Positions 30,233 to 38,043 of a stretch of DNA of 43,122 nucleotides are shown here, in pieces. Below the pieces are notes generated by a model. The model was not told the DNA's origin. It did no database searches and saw nothing but the letters and a program-made list of their open reading frames with translations. Position 1 is the stretch's first letter; every line of letters begins with the position of its first letter. Source of the DNA: a virus; IMG/VR virus record IMGVR_UViG_3300035193_000039, positions 1 through 43,122 of that record; one strand, given 5' to 3'. The position numbers and the translations under genes are program-made.

Positions 30233-32139
30233 TATATCCTTGTGTTTATGCCCCTGCTGGACAATTTGTCACTCGCCCTTGTTACGCTTAGATATAGGTC
30301 GCTGCCCCTCAGTACGAACGAGCCGACAGATGTCCCATTGCTGTCCATAAGTTTCTTTAAGGTAGATTGCTTTAACATAAACTCGGGGTTTGTCTGTGCG
30401 TTAGGATAGTCGCCTACCATTGCCATTGTCGGCCTGTTTACGCTTCCCTCGCTTGCGAACGATGGGATTATACTGTTCAATAAAGTCCCTGCTGCCGCTC
30501 CTGCCGCTGCCGCTATTATAAGGTTGAAAGGCGGTGGAGTGCTTGCCAGGGCATTTTTTACCGTTGCTGCGATACTTTCCGCTACATATGCCTTTATTGT
30601 CGATCTTACGGCAGAAAGAACATTATTTTTAAAACTTTCCGCACTGTCAGAGGCTTGGGAAAAACTGTTTATAAATGTATCTGAAATCTTTTGCGTAGCA
30701 TCCGACATTTCTTCCGTTTTTTCGATCGCCCCATCTATCCTTTTGGCATGATTGTCGTAGAATTTATTTATCGAATTGGTGAATTGATTATCATATTTAT
30801 CCGTGATCTCGTCTATATATTCATCATAATAATCCATAGACTTTTCAAGGTCTTTTTCAAAACCTTCTGTCTGTGACTTTGTTTTTGGGGTGAATTCTAA
30901 ATCTTTTAATTCCCCGAGCCCCATTAACTCTTCCAATTTACCTTCTTTTGATTTTAATTTAACCTGTAGACTGATTATATTTTCCCTGCTTGTTGCCGTA
31001 TCGATTTGCTCTTTTAATGATTTTATTTCATTTTTTAGATTTTCTATTATTCCTATTTTTTTTTCTTGTTCTTTGTTTTCTTTTTTTGTAAGCTCAGTCA
31101 AATCCGCCGTCCCGTCGTTCACATCATTCAATACGGAAAGGTATTCGTTCATTGCGTTGTTGGTAGTTATTATCTGCTTATAATCTTTGTTCATGATATT
31201 CCAAAGATCGACGCCCCTATCAAGAAAATCTTTATACCTATTTATTGCCCTTTTATGTGTATTATAAAATTCTTGCGTTGCCTCGGTCTGTCTTTTTATT
31301 TCCCCCTCAATTGCCAGTTTTCTTGCTTCACCGTTAAGGTCTTTTATCGATCTTGCAAAATTACCGACCATCCCGTCAACCATACCGCTGAAATTGTCGT
31401 CAAAAGAATAAGATACAGAATCGAGAAGGTTTGTTAAGGCAACCTTCACCTTATCAATAATAGGTATCCCAGCATTACCTATATACGCAAGGAAATTTTC
31501 CCATGAGGCTTTTAATGCTTCCGTTTTTTCTTTTGACGTAGTGGCTTGATCGCCCATTTTCTCTAGTTCCCGATCTGCTATTTCTCCGACTATCTTTGTA
31601 ACGTCCCCGATCGATGCTGCTTCTATCCCGACCCCTTTTAATTTTTTCCTTAATTCTATTGCAGAAATCCCCAAATTATCGAGTATAAGCGGTGATTTTC
31701 GGCCAATCCCCAAAACGATCGAGTTCACTAAATATTCAACTGATTCCCCGGTCTGTAAAGCCCTTTTGTGTGCAAATTCCAGCAGTTTCCCCATTTCCGT
31801 AAGCGGTATCCTGAAATTATCTGCCCTGACCGCCGCTTTCATTAATTCAAGATCGGAAACAGTCCCGCGGGTAGCTTGCCTGAGATTGCTGAGAAGCCCT
31901 GGCGCATTAAGGTTGTCAAATGCATTTTTTACCCCCTGCATCTCCCCCGCAAGCCTGGCCGCTTCTTTTCCGAACCCCACAATTTTGGAAACTGTAAAAG
32001 CCCCGGCGACAATTTTACCTATATCTTTTATGGTAGATGAAAACCCCATCGTATGCCTTTCGGCATCCTTAAAGCCCCTTTTCAGTTTGTCCGACCTTAC
32101 CCCGAGGTCTACGAATAATTTATGTATAATATTATTCAT
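30232..32139 (-). CDS. Tail tape-measure protein (635 aa)
   Basis: Typical features: an N-terminal helical region with FKDIGKIV-like segments (STIKDIGKIVAGAFTVSKIV), a long helical middle rich in K/E, and a hydrophobic stretch near 540-560 (PPPFNLIIAAAAGAAAGTLL). It sets tail length and may aid DNA entry; at about 0.15 nm per residue the tail would be near 95 nm. No lytic domain. It follows the chaperone frameshift product by an 8-bp overlap. Confidence 0.85.
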   Translation of the reverse strand: MNNIIHKLFVDLGVRSDKLKRGFKDAERHTMGFSSTIKDIGKIVAGAFTVSKIVGFGKEAARLAGEMQGVKNAFDNLNAPGLLSNLRQATRGTVSDLELMKAAVRADNFRIPLTEMGKLLEFAHKRALQTGESVEYLVNSIVLGIGRKSPLILDNLGISAIELRKKLKGVGIEAASIGDVTKIVGEIADRELEKMGDQATTSKEKTEALKASWENFLAYIGNAGIPIIDKVKVALTNLLDSVSYSFDDNFSGMVDGMVGNFARSIKDLNGEARKLAIEGEIKRQTEATQEFYNTHKRAINRYKDFLDRGVDLWNIMNKDYKQIITTNNAMNEYLSVLNDVNDGTADLTELTKKENKEQEKKIGIIENLKNEIKSLKEQIDTATSRENIISLQVKLKSKEGKLEELMGLGELKDLEFTPKTKSQTEGFEKDLEKSMDYYDEYIDEITDKYDNQFTNSINKFYDNHAKRIDGAIEKTEEMSDATQKISDTFINSFSQASDSAESFKNNVLSAVRSTIKAYVAESIAATVKNALASTPPPFNLIIAAAAGAAAGTLLNSIIPSFASEGSVNRPTMAMVGDYPNAQTNPEFMLKQSTLKKLMDSNGTSVGSFVLRGSDLYLSVTRASDKLSSRGINTRI

Positions 32140-32434
32140 TCAGTCCAAGTTTGTCCGCTATTCCCAATTTTATCAACCTGTTCTTTATTTCTTCGCCTGT
32201 CATCGCCTTTACGCCTTCAAGATGTTTCCAATCGCCGGGGAGCTTGAATATCTTTTTCGGGTTTTCCCTTAATATAGCCCCCAATAAATCCCTATGCTCC
32301 CGTAACCTTGTTATCCTGTCTATCTGATAACCCTTGCTTATGGCCGCATATTCGCCCATTGACATCCTTTCGAAGTCCCGAGGGTTCAACTTAAGGACGC
32401 CCACGGCAAAATCTTTTATTTCCCTGTGCCCGAC
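32132..32434 (-). CDS. Tail chaperone extension (GpT-like), reached by -1 frameshift
   Basis: The -1 frame is open from the slippery site (A AAA AAG, 32440-32434) to 32132. It adds 100 residues to the first 119 of the upstream chaperone, a 219-residue fusion. The extension is helical (FERMSMGEYAAISKGYQIDR). This is the lambda G/GT logic, where the fused protein bridges tape measure and major tail protein. A GTG at 32404 could start it independently but has no strong ribosome-binding site. Confidence 0.8.
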   Translation of the reverse strand, partial: VGHREIKDFAVGVLKLNPRDFERMSMGEYAAISKGYQIDRITRLREHRDLLGAILRENPKKIFKLPGDWKHLEGVKAMTGEEIKNRLIKLGIADKLGLNE

Positions 32435-32790
32435 TTTTTTTTTTGCCCTTCAGCCTGATCCATCAGGTCTTCCAATGTATCGCCGCCTATCCTGCTTTTC
32501 TTCATTGCCGCCACAACTTTATTCCAGTCTTCCGTGTAGCTCCTGTCTATCCATTTTTGGACTTCCCTTTCATTGAAGTTTACGCGCTTGCCCTTACTTT
32601 TATTGTAACTTACGGCAGCGCAATAAATCATCTTCCTCATAAACTTATCATCACCTAACACATCAAATTCATCGAACGCCAACTGGGTGTACTCCGAAAA
32701 AAAGCACCAGCAATACATATCAAAAGAAAACCCCTGCCACCTTCGGCCTATTGCCTTCCTTGGGACTTTTATTTCCGTTACAAAATCCAT
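32416..32790 (-). CDS. Tail assembly chaperone (GpG-like, 124 aa)
   Basis: Start at the ATG overlapping the major tail gene's stop (TAATG); an upstream in-frame ATG is inside that gene. Helical, acidic/basic mix (FDMYCWCFFSEYTQLAFDEF), ending KKKSGTGK. Location between major tail and tape measure is diagnostic. It ends normally or shifts -1 at its 3' end. Confidence 0.8.
   Translation of the reverse strand: MDFVTEIKVPRKAIGRRWQGFSFDMYCWCFFSEYTQLAFDEFDVLGDDKFMRKMIYCAAVSYNKSKGKRVNFNEREVQKWIDRSYTEDWNKVVAAMKKSRIGGDTLEDLMDQAEGQKKKSGTGK
32434..32444 (-). promoter_or_regulatory. -1 ribosomal frameshift site (A AAA AAG)
   Basis: A run of ten A followed by G sits in the zero frame so that its last heptamer reads A AAA AAG, the strongest -1 slippery sequence in bacteria. 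A short GGCA/TGCC pairing downstream may help. The -1 frame joins the GpT-like frame exactly. Confidence 0.85.
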
Positions 32791-33206
32791 TATATCAATG
32801 TTGTTGCGGATGTTCCGTAAGTTTTGCTTCCCGTCCTCCTGATGTTCAATGTCCAAGTTATTGAACCGTTCTCGGGGTCGCTCCTGCTCAAGCCCGTGAT
32901 GATGCCGCTAAAACTTGTTATCTCCCCGCCAGCAATATCAATCCCACGGCCATATACTACCGCCACAGCGGCCTTTGCTTCTGCTGCTGCTTCTAAGTCG
33001 GAATATCCGTAAGTTGCGGATTCGTTCAACCTTCCTTCAACGGTTACGGTCCCAGAACCTTCGCCGGCCTGAAATTCTTTGTCCCCGTCGCTGTCTTTTG
33101 TTGTCTGTTCGATCTCGTCAAATGTGTTGTCCATTGTCTGAGAAGTCGTGCCGTTTAATAAATTCCCCGCTATCGAAATAAACGAGGTGCTTCCATCGTG
33201 TCCCAT
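32790..33206 (-). CDS. Major tail (tube) protein, TP901-1-like (138 aa)
   Basis: Typical tail-tube sequence: opening GSTSFISIAGNLLNGTTSQT, the EIEQTTKDSDGDKEFQAGEG block, GSGTVTVEGRL, and SGIITGLSRSDPENGSITWT at the end. Small single-domain beta-sandwich that stacks into the tail tube. Gene position before the chaperone supports it. Confidence 0.85.
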   Translation of the reverse strand: MGHDGSTSFISIAGNLLNGTTSQTMDNTFDEIEQTTKDSDGDKEFQAGEGSGTVTVEGRLNESATYGYSDLEAAAEAKAAVAVVYGRGIDIAGGEITSFSGIITGLSRSDPENGSITWTLNIRRTGSKTYGTSATTLI

Positions 33207-33209
33207 AAT

Positions 33210-34088
33210 TTATTTGATTAAATGGTTAATATCCTGTTTTTTATTTTTTAAAATATAATTCCTTACTTTCATTATTTCGGGTGCCTTCATGATCAGGTTG
33301 TTCCTTACTACCTGGTAATATTCGTTGTCTTTAAATTTATGTAAAGTATTGCACGCCTTTTCCCAATCAAGGAATATAAATGCGCTAACTATCATGTTCC
33401 AGTAATATGCCCCCATATCCTGTATATAAGGTTTTTCATCACCTTTTTTATAATAAATATTGCTTATCGTCACGTCCTTTGCGATTTTCACCTTGCCCCC
33501 CAATGCCCAGACCTTTAAGCTTAAATAAGAGCAAAGCCCTCCATATCCTTCAAGAAGCTCAAACCCTTTGATATACCCGTACAAACTTTTTGGCATGAAA
33601 TAATTTGCGCCCAATACACATGGGATTTCGTATACTTTGTTTTTTTGTTGTTTTTTCCATTTAGGGACCAAGCATTCATATTTACCGTCATTTTCATGGT
33701 CCATTATTATGTCTGCCCCGTACCTGTAACCTTCCTCTTTTTCTTCACCGAACCTCAATATCCCTGATTTAGTACAAAATAGGGTATTTTTGTTTTCCCG
33801 TAAATGGGCTATCATTTTAGAAGCCCAATTCTTTGTCGGGAACCTCATCCTCGCGTTGAAAATTGCTATATACCTATATTTAGCTTTTTTTACGCCTAAA
33901 TTTATCGATTGATGTACCCCTTTCGGCCTTTCGTTCCTGATTACGGTAGCCCCTTCTATTTTAAAAGGCTTGTCGCTGAAGTCGTCTATCACTATTATTT
34001 CATTATCCACGTCACATGTCGCATATATAGCCTCACATGTTTCATATATCCCTTTTTCGTTCTTTGACGGTATTATTATACTTATCAT
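33210..34088 (-). CDS. Family 2-type glycosyltransferase (292 aa)
   Basis: Starting at the ATG that overlaps the upstream stop (ATGA), MISIIIPSKNEKGIYETCEA and NEIIVIDDFSDKP (DD at 35-36) define a GT-A fold. RPKGVHQSINLGVKKAKYRY and IFNARM (77-81) follow, where the usual DxD is N-x-R, so metal use may differ. LLEGYGGLCSYLSLKVWALG is the acceptor-side region. It sits inside the tail operon, between completion and tube genes, which suggests it decorates a virion protein or a host surface glycan. Confidence 0.75.
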   Translation of the reverse strand: MISIIIPSKNEKGIYETCEAIYATCDVDNEIIVIDDFSDKPFKIEGATVIRNERPKGVHQSINLGVKKAKYRYIAIFNARMRFPTKNWASKMIAHLRENKNTLFCTKSGILRFGEEKEEGYRYGADIIMDHENDGKYECLVPKWKKQQKNKVYEIPCVLGANYFMPKSLYGYIKGFELLEGYGGLCSYLSLKVWALGGKVKIAKDVTISNIYYKKGDEKPYIQDMGAYYWNMIVSAFIFLDWEKACNTLHKFKDNEYYQVVRNNLIMKAPEIMKVRNYILKNKKQDINHLIK

Positions 34089-34522
34089 TTTCTTTTTATT
34101 TGAAATGTGTAAGTTATCCTTTTCTCCCTCCTTATATGGTCTTCGTCCTGGTAGCTTTCGTCGGTCTCGAAGGCGGACACATAAGGGGTGACGGTAAATT
34201 CGTAATTTGTCATTGTCAGGTATTGTTTGCACATAATTACGTTGATGTCGCTTGTTATGTCGCTAAGTTCCTGTTCCGTGCTTGACCCGTCTTGTGTAAT
34301 CCTTTGCCTCACCGCTGTTATGGTGATCTCCCCGTCCGCCTCGAAATCGTCTTTTGTCGAATTGTCGCTAAAAGAAGGGTATCCTATTTCAACGAAATAA
34401 TCAGGCTCCATGCGGTGAAGCCCTATAAATACCTGGTATCCCCTGCCGCTCGTATACGAAGCGTTTCCGGTCAATGCCGTTTTTATCGCTTGGGTCAGTT
34501 CATATGTCGGGTCGTACCTCAT
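34085..34522 (-). CDS. Tail completion/terminator-like protein (145 aa)
   Basis: I start at MRYDPTYELT, ATGA-coupled to the upstream gene. Position and size match the tail terminator (gp11/DUF3168-like) of HK97-type phages, with helix ELTQAIKTAL and a strand-rich body (YEFTVTPYVSAFETDESYQD). Family by context. Confidence 0.65.
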   Translation of the reverse strand: MRYDPTYELTQAIKTALTGNASYTSGRGYQVFIGLHRMEPDYFVEIGYPSFSDNSTKDDFEADGEITITAVRQRITQDGSSTEQELSDITSDINVIMCKQYLTMTNYEFTVTPYVSAFETDESYQDEDHIRREKRITYTFQIKRK

Positions 34523-35019
34523 AACAGTTTTCTTATATTGTCCAGGTATTTTTTGCTTATCTTCCTTACAGGCCAATAAAAAAATGGCTTTGGCTCCGTC
34601 CCGGGGTGCCTTACCTCCTTGCCGAAAACCGTGAATTGGTTGCCTTTGTAGGTAAATGTGTTGTTCCCTTTCGGGGGGCTGTATTCGCTCAATGTGAACA
34701 ATGTGTTATATCTTTTCGCCCTTATCGCGTGCGGACGTGTGCCGAACTCGAAAAATCCCGCTGCCTTATGGGCGTTCTCTATCGAGGCCATGGCTTTTGC
34801 ATAGTTTATATTGACTTTGTTGGCAGCTATCATGGCCGAATAATTCCTCCCTTCCCTTGCAGAATGTTTCTTAAGGCTCATCTTCTGCATTTTATCGACT
34901 TCATAAGCGGTTTTTACAATTTCTTTCCTTATGGCTTTCTGTTTCTCTACAGGAAATTTCCTGAACTTTGCCAGTGCCTTTTGAAGTTCGCTATTTGATA
35001 TGGATACATCTACAGCCAT
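34519..35019 (-). CDS. HK97 gp10-like head-tail/tail-completion protein (166 aa)
   Basis: KFPVEKQKAIRKEIVKTAYE and FFEFGTRPHAIRAK are typical of HK97 gp10/minor-capsid-like proteins, as is the closing VRHPGTEPKPFFYWP. It joins the head completion to the tail. Overlaps both neighbours by 4-10 bp. Confidence 0.75.
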   Translation of the reverse strand: MAVDVSISNSELQKALAKFRKFPVEKQKAIRKEIVKTAYEVDKMQKMSLKKHSAREGRNYSAMIAANKVNINYAKAMASIENAHKAAGFFEFGTRPHAIRAKRYNTLFTLSEYSPPKGNNTFTYKGNQFTVFGKEVRHPGTEPKPFFYWPVRKISKKYLDNIRKLL

Positions 35020-35576
35020 CCCTTATCTGTTATGTTCGACAACATGTCTTTTACCTGGTCGTTAAGTATAGGTATATAGTTAAATTTATTTTTATACCAT
35101 TCCGCAACCAGTTTCAATACAGCCTGTTTTGCAACCGGGTCTACCGTGTCGCTCCCTATATTGGCAGTCACTTTCCACGCTATTATCTCCACGTATGTCC
35201 CTGTAGAAATTGACGTGGGGATATATATTTTCTTCCTTTTCAATCCCCTCAAATAATAAGTGCTTCCGTCTTCTAGTTCGGTTTCGTTTCCTTCCTTGTC
35301 TATTGCCAAAACCTCGCTCAATGTATTTACGGGCGAAAATGGAAATATCAACGTCTTTTCGTCTTCGTCATAATCACAATCCTTTTCAAAATAAAAAACA
35401 ACGTCCCTTTTACTGAAATATGTCTCCGTATAATTCTCGCAAAGACCCTGCGCCGCTTCTATCATGTTATGAAGTGCGTTCAATGTATCTGTATGGTTGT
35501 CGTCATAATTGACATGGTTCTTAGCCTCGTCAATCGTGACTATTTTTTGGTACGGTGTCTTTATTTTTACTTCCAT
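35010..35576 (-). CDS. Head-tail connector, gp6-like (188 aa)
   Basis: KIVTIDEAKNHVNYDDNHTD and then AAQGLCENYTETYFSKRDVV match phage connector proteins of the gp6/DUF3199 type. The helical C-terminus (AKQAVLKLVAEWYKNKFNYI) is also typical. It forms the ring below the portal. Confidence 0.8.
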   Translation of the reverse strand: MEVKIKTPYQKIVTIDEAKNHVNYDDNHTDTLNALHNMIEAAQGLCENYTETYFSKRDVVFYFEKDCDYDEDEKTLIFPFSPVNTLSEVLAIDKEGNETELEDGSTYYLRGLKRKKIYIPTSISTGTYVEIIAWKVTANIGSDTVDPVAKQAVLKLVAEWYKNKFNYIPILNDQVKDMLSNITDKGWL

Positions 35577-36019
35577 TACTTATAAAATGATGCTTCCATT
35601 TTTTGTATTTCAACAACCAGTTCGTCACTTTCTCCAATGACATAAAGCCTCAGCCACTTTATTATTTTTGCCGTCCCCGTTTCCGTCAAATGAAAAACAG
35701 TGTCGGCAGTTCCCGCATAGCTTACCGTGTCATACGGTGTGTAACTGTCGCTTTCGTTGTTTTTGCCCTGTACGATAAACAAGTATTCGTTGTCCGACGA
35801 GCTCGTCCCTCCCGTGGAATCCACATCAAAAAATATATCATACTTTAAAGGGTCGCCATGCGATGGAAAATATAGTTCTTTATACCATATCGAATCCCCG
35901 TTGCCGAGCGTGTCCGATTCTATACCGTCATAATTATATACCCATTCGTTGCCCGAAAGTGTTTCGTGCTGCGAATAGCATATCAAAGGGAAAAACAACA
36001 ATATCAATAACTTTTTCAT
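35576..36019 (-). CDS. Second secreted-looking post-capsid protein (147 aa)
   Basis: MKKLLILLFFPLICYSQ is a signal peptide with Bacteroidota-type end. The mature protein shares an order of features with the 36251-36697 product: SDTLGNGDSIWYKELYFPS, EYLFIVQGKNN, then a D-T repeat and a final strand pair. The two look like paralogues. A decoration-like or surface role is possible; see findings. Confidence 0.6.
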   Translation of the reverse strand: MKKLLILLFFPLICYSQHETLSGNEWVYNYDGIESDTLGNGDSIWYKELYFPSHGDPLKYDIFFDVDSTGGTSSSDNEYLFIVQGKNNESDSYTPYDTVSYAGTADTVFHLTETGTAKIIKWLRLYVIGESDELVVEIQKMEASFYK

Positions 36020-36213
36020 TTTTTTTTCGGTTTTGATTTAACTCCCTTCGTTTCCGAATTGTTTTTAAGCTCTTTCGTTTCAGTATCTTTTTTCAATTCC
36101 TTGTATTTCTTTGCCCTTCCCGCTTTTATCAATATTTTAGATACCGCTTCGGCCACTTCTTTTACCGTTCCTTTATTGTGGCCGTTAATGTATTCGATTT
36201 TTACACGTTTCAT
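36016..36213 (-). CDS. Small basic protein after capsid (65 aa)
   Basis: I start at MKRVKIEYINGHNKGTVKEV; upstream in-frame ATGs overlap the preceding gene. The N-terminal half resembles the short LysM-like/Mu gp35-type proteins found after capsid genes, and the tail is K/E-rich (SETKGVKSKPKKK). Coupled by ATGA with the next gene. Role unknown. Confidence 0.55.
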   Translation of the reverse strand: MKRVKIEYINGHNKGTVKEVAEAVSKILIKAGRAKKYKELKKDTETKELKNNSETKGVKSKPKKK

Positions 36214-36250
36214 ATTGTTTATTTTAAGGGAGGGTTGCCCCTCCCGTTGA

Positions 36251-36697
36251 TCAGTCATCTTCGTTCTTTCCAACCGCACGGAACCTGAGATAATTTGTAT
36301 CCCATTTTCCCGTGGTTGAAACATTAACAATTACCTGTAAGTATCTCCACATCACACCTGTTGAAAGGTCTTCAATATATACGGTACCGTCTGCCGTCTG
36401 AGCTTCAACGCCGTCCGTTCCTGCAAGTGTATCAATCTCAAACCAGTCAGATCCGTTCAGGCTTCCCTGTAAAATAGCTATCCCGCTGGCCGATCCCGAA
36501 ACTTCATCAAGTTCAACCTCTACCCGATATAGGTAAATATCGTTCCTTGGGACGTACCACATTATAGAGTCGTCATCCGCATTCGTCGCCGTGTCTGCGG
36601 CCGTACCTGTGTACTCGTAGTAAACTTTTGAACTGAAATCCTGTGGATGTGCGGCCAATGCTGCAAAAGCCAACACTAAAATAAATATATACTTCAT
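36251..36697 (-). CDS. Secreted-looking protein following major capsid (148 aa)
   Basis: A strong AAAGGAGAAAGAA ribosome-binding site fixes the start, giving MKYIFILVLAFAALAAHPQ, a signal peptide. The mature part is a beta-sandwich-like domain (DDSIMWYVPRNDIYLYRVEV, QGSLNGSDWFEIDTLAGTDG) with paired strands to the end. In other HK97 phages a decoration protein is encoded here, but those lack signal peptides. Confidence 0.65.
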   Translation of the reverse strand: MKYIFILVLAFAALAAHPQDFSSKVYYEYTGTAADTATNADDDSIMWYVPRNDIYLYRVEVELDEVSGSASGIAILQGSLNGSDWFEIDTLAGTDGVEAQTADGTVYIEDLSTGVMWRYLQVIVNVSTTGKWDTNYLRFRAVGKNEDD

Positions 36698-36711
36698 TTC
36701 TTTCTCCTTTC

Positions 36712-38043
36712 TTATTGAAGTTTACCGGGTGCGGTTTCAAAATCTCCTTTTACAAAACCATATTCTTCAAGGGATTTGATCAACAGGTTGCCCCTGATCG
36801 ATGCCCTCAAAGTAGTCATCCCGTAAGTGAAATCGTTGCCGTCGTAACCCGTTTCGATTGTCAGGTTACGTTTCAGGTAAAGCATCGCTTTATTGAAAGC
36901 GCCGACAACAAAATCCTTTTGGGCTTCCGTCTCTGTGACGTATTCGCTCTCTGCCACGCTCATCCCGCCGGGACGCCATGTGTCAATCGAATCCACAAGC
37001 GGCCTTCCGATGTCGTCCTTCTCGGTGACAATGTTATACGCGCTCGATTTTCCTAAAAGGGCGAGGTTTGCCATATAGCCCGTTTTGTTCGAGTCTGCGT
37101 TGGAATCCCCGGCTATTGCGTTCACGCCTTTGGCTACTTGCAATTTTGCGGCCATCAGGACGTCCCTCATTGATGGGTTGGCGATTGCCGTAACCCCCTG
37201 GCTCCTGTTGAATGTCTTAGCGGAAGTATATACACCTTTGATCGTGCTTGATCCCGAACCGCTGTAAAGAAGTGATTCCAGTTTTGCCAAAAGACCCATC
37301 TGCAACAGGTCGTTAATCTCTTGGCGTATATATTCTGCGTCTTCCAGTGATTCCCTTGTCACTTTCACGTAATGGCCGATGTCATAGAAAGAAAGCACTT
37401 TGGTTATCCATGTAGCCCCTGATTGGGCGTATTGGCTGCCCTCTGCTTTCAAGGCCGCTGCGTCACTTCTTGACAGTTCTTCCGTATAGCTTACCTCGTG
37501 ACCCATACCCACTGTCCTTTTGCCCACACTGGCAAAAATAGGGGTGGCCTTCCAAGGGTGCTTGGTTACCCCCGGGATCTGCATCTGCGGCAGCCCTACG
37601 GCCCCGGTATCGGCAGTCCAGTCGCTTGTAAGGAGGTCGTTGGCCGCTTTTTCGATTTCAAAACTTTGCGAAGCGGACGAATTCTTTGCCGCCTTGGCCA
37701 TGGCCTTCCACTCATCTCCGGTTACAAGGCTCTTGATTTTTTCGTCCAATGTTTCTCCCTTGTCCCCAAGTTCGTACAACCTGGCCTTTGTTTCCTTTTC
37801 GATATTGTCTACCTGTTCCTGTATGTTTTTTATCGAATCGGTAAGGCCTATTTCCTTTTCCCCGAATTTCACGTTTTCAATCGAAGCCGTAAAATCCTGG
37901 AGTTTCTCAACTTGCGATTCAAGCCCTTTCAAGTCTTCTTTGCTCAACTTGTCGGCAAGCGATTTGTTGATCTCGTCGAGCTTGATTTCTGCGCTTTTGA
38001 CGCTTTGCTCGATTTTTTCTAAATTTTCGTTAGGCATTTCCAA
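36712..38043 (-). CDS. Major capsid protein, HK97 fold (443 aa)
   Basis: Residues 1-105 are a helical delta domain (KLDEINKSLADKLSKEDLKG) removed during maturation. The rest is the HK97 fold: AGLPQM-like turn (TGAVGLPQMQIPGVTKHPWK), the spine helix with VTRESLEDAEYIRQEINDLL, and the axial region ending RASIRGNLLIKSLEEYGFVK. It builds the icosahedral head. It overlaps the protease gene by 14 bp. Confidence 0.95.
   Translation of the reverse strand: MEMPNENLEKIEQSVKSAEIKLDEINKSLADKLSKEDLKGLESQVEKLQDFTASIENVKFGEKEIGLTDSIKNIQEQVDNIEKETKARLYELGDKGETLDEKIKSLVTGDEWKAMAKAAKNSSASQSFEIEKAANDLLTSDWTADTGAVGLPQMQIPGVTKHPWKATPIFASVGKRTVGMGHEVSYTEELSRSDAAALKAEGSQYAQSGATWITKVLSFYDIGHYVKVTRESLEDAEYIRQEINDLLQMGLLAKLESLLYSGSGSSTIKGVYTSAKTFNRSQGVTAIANPSMRDVLMAAKLQVAKGVNAIAGDSNADSNKTGYMANLALLGKSSAYNIVTEKDDIGRPLVDSIDTWRPGGMSVAESEYVTETEAQKDFVVGAFNKAMLYLKRNLTIETGYDGNDFTYGMTTLRASIRGNLLIKSLEEYGFVKGDFETAPGKLQ

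Noticed and set aside
31766-32272. Plus-strand 168-codon frame
   Set aside because: Lies opposite the tape measure and chaperone frame; composition (many S, P, L, F) is that of a reversed helical gene.
34089-34232. 48-residue N-terminal extension of the glycosyltransferase
   Set aside because: Arg-rich out-of-family sequence overlapping the tail gene; the ATGA-coupled start begins exactly at the GT-A fold.
36214-36330. Upstream start of the small basic protein after the secreted post-capsid gene
   Set aside because: Overlaps the preceding secreted-protein gene by 80 bp; the later ATG fits spacing and sequence better.
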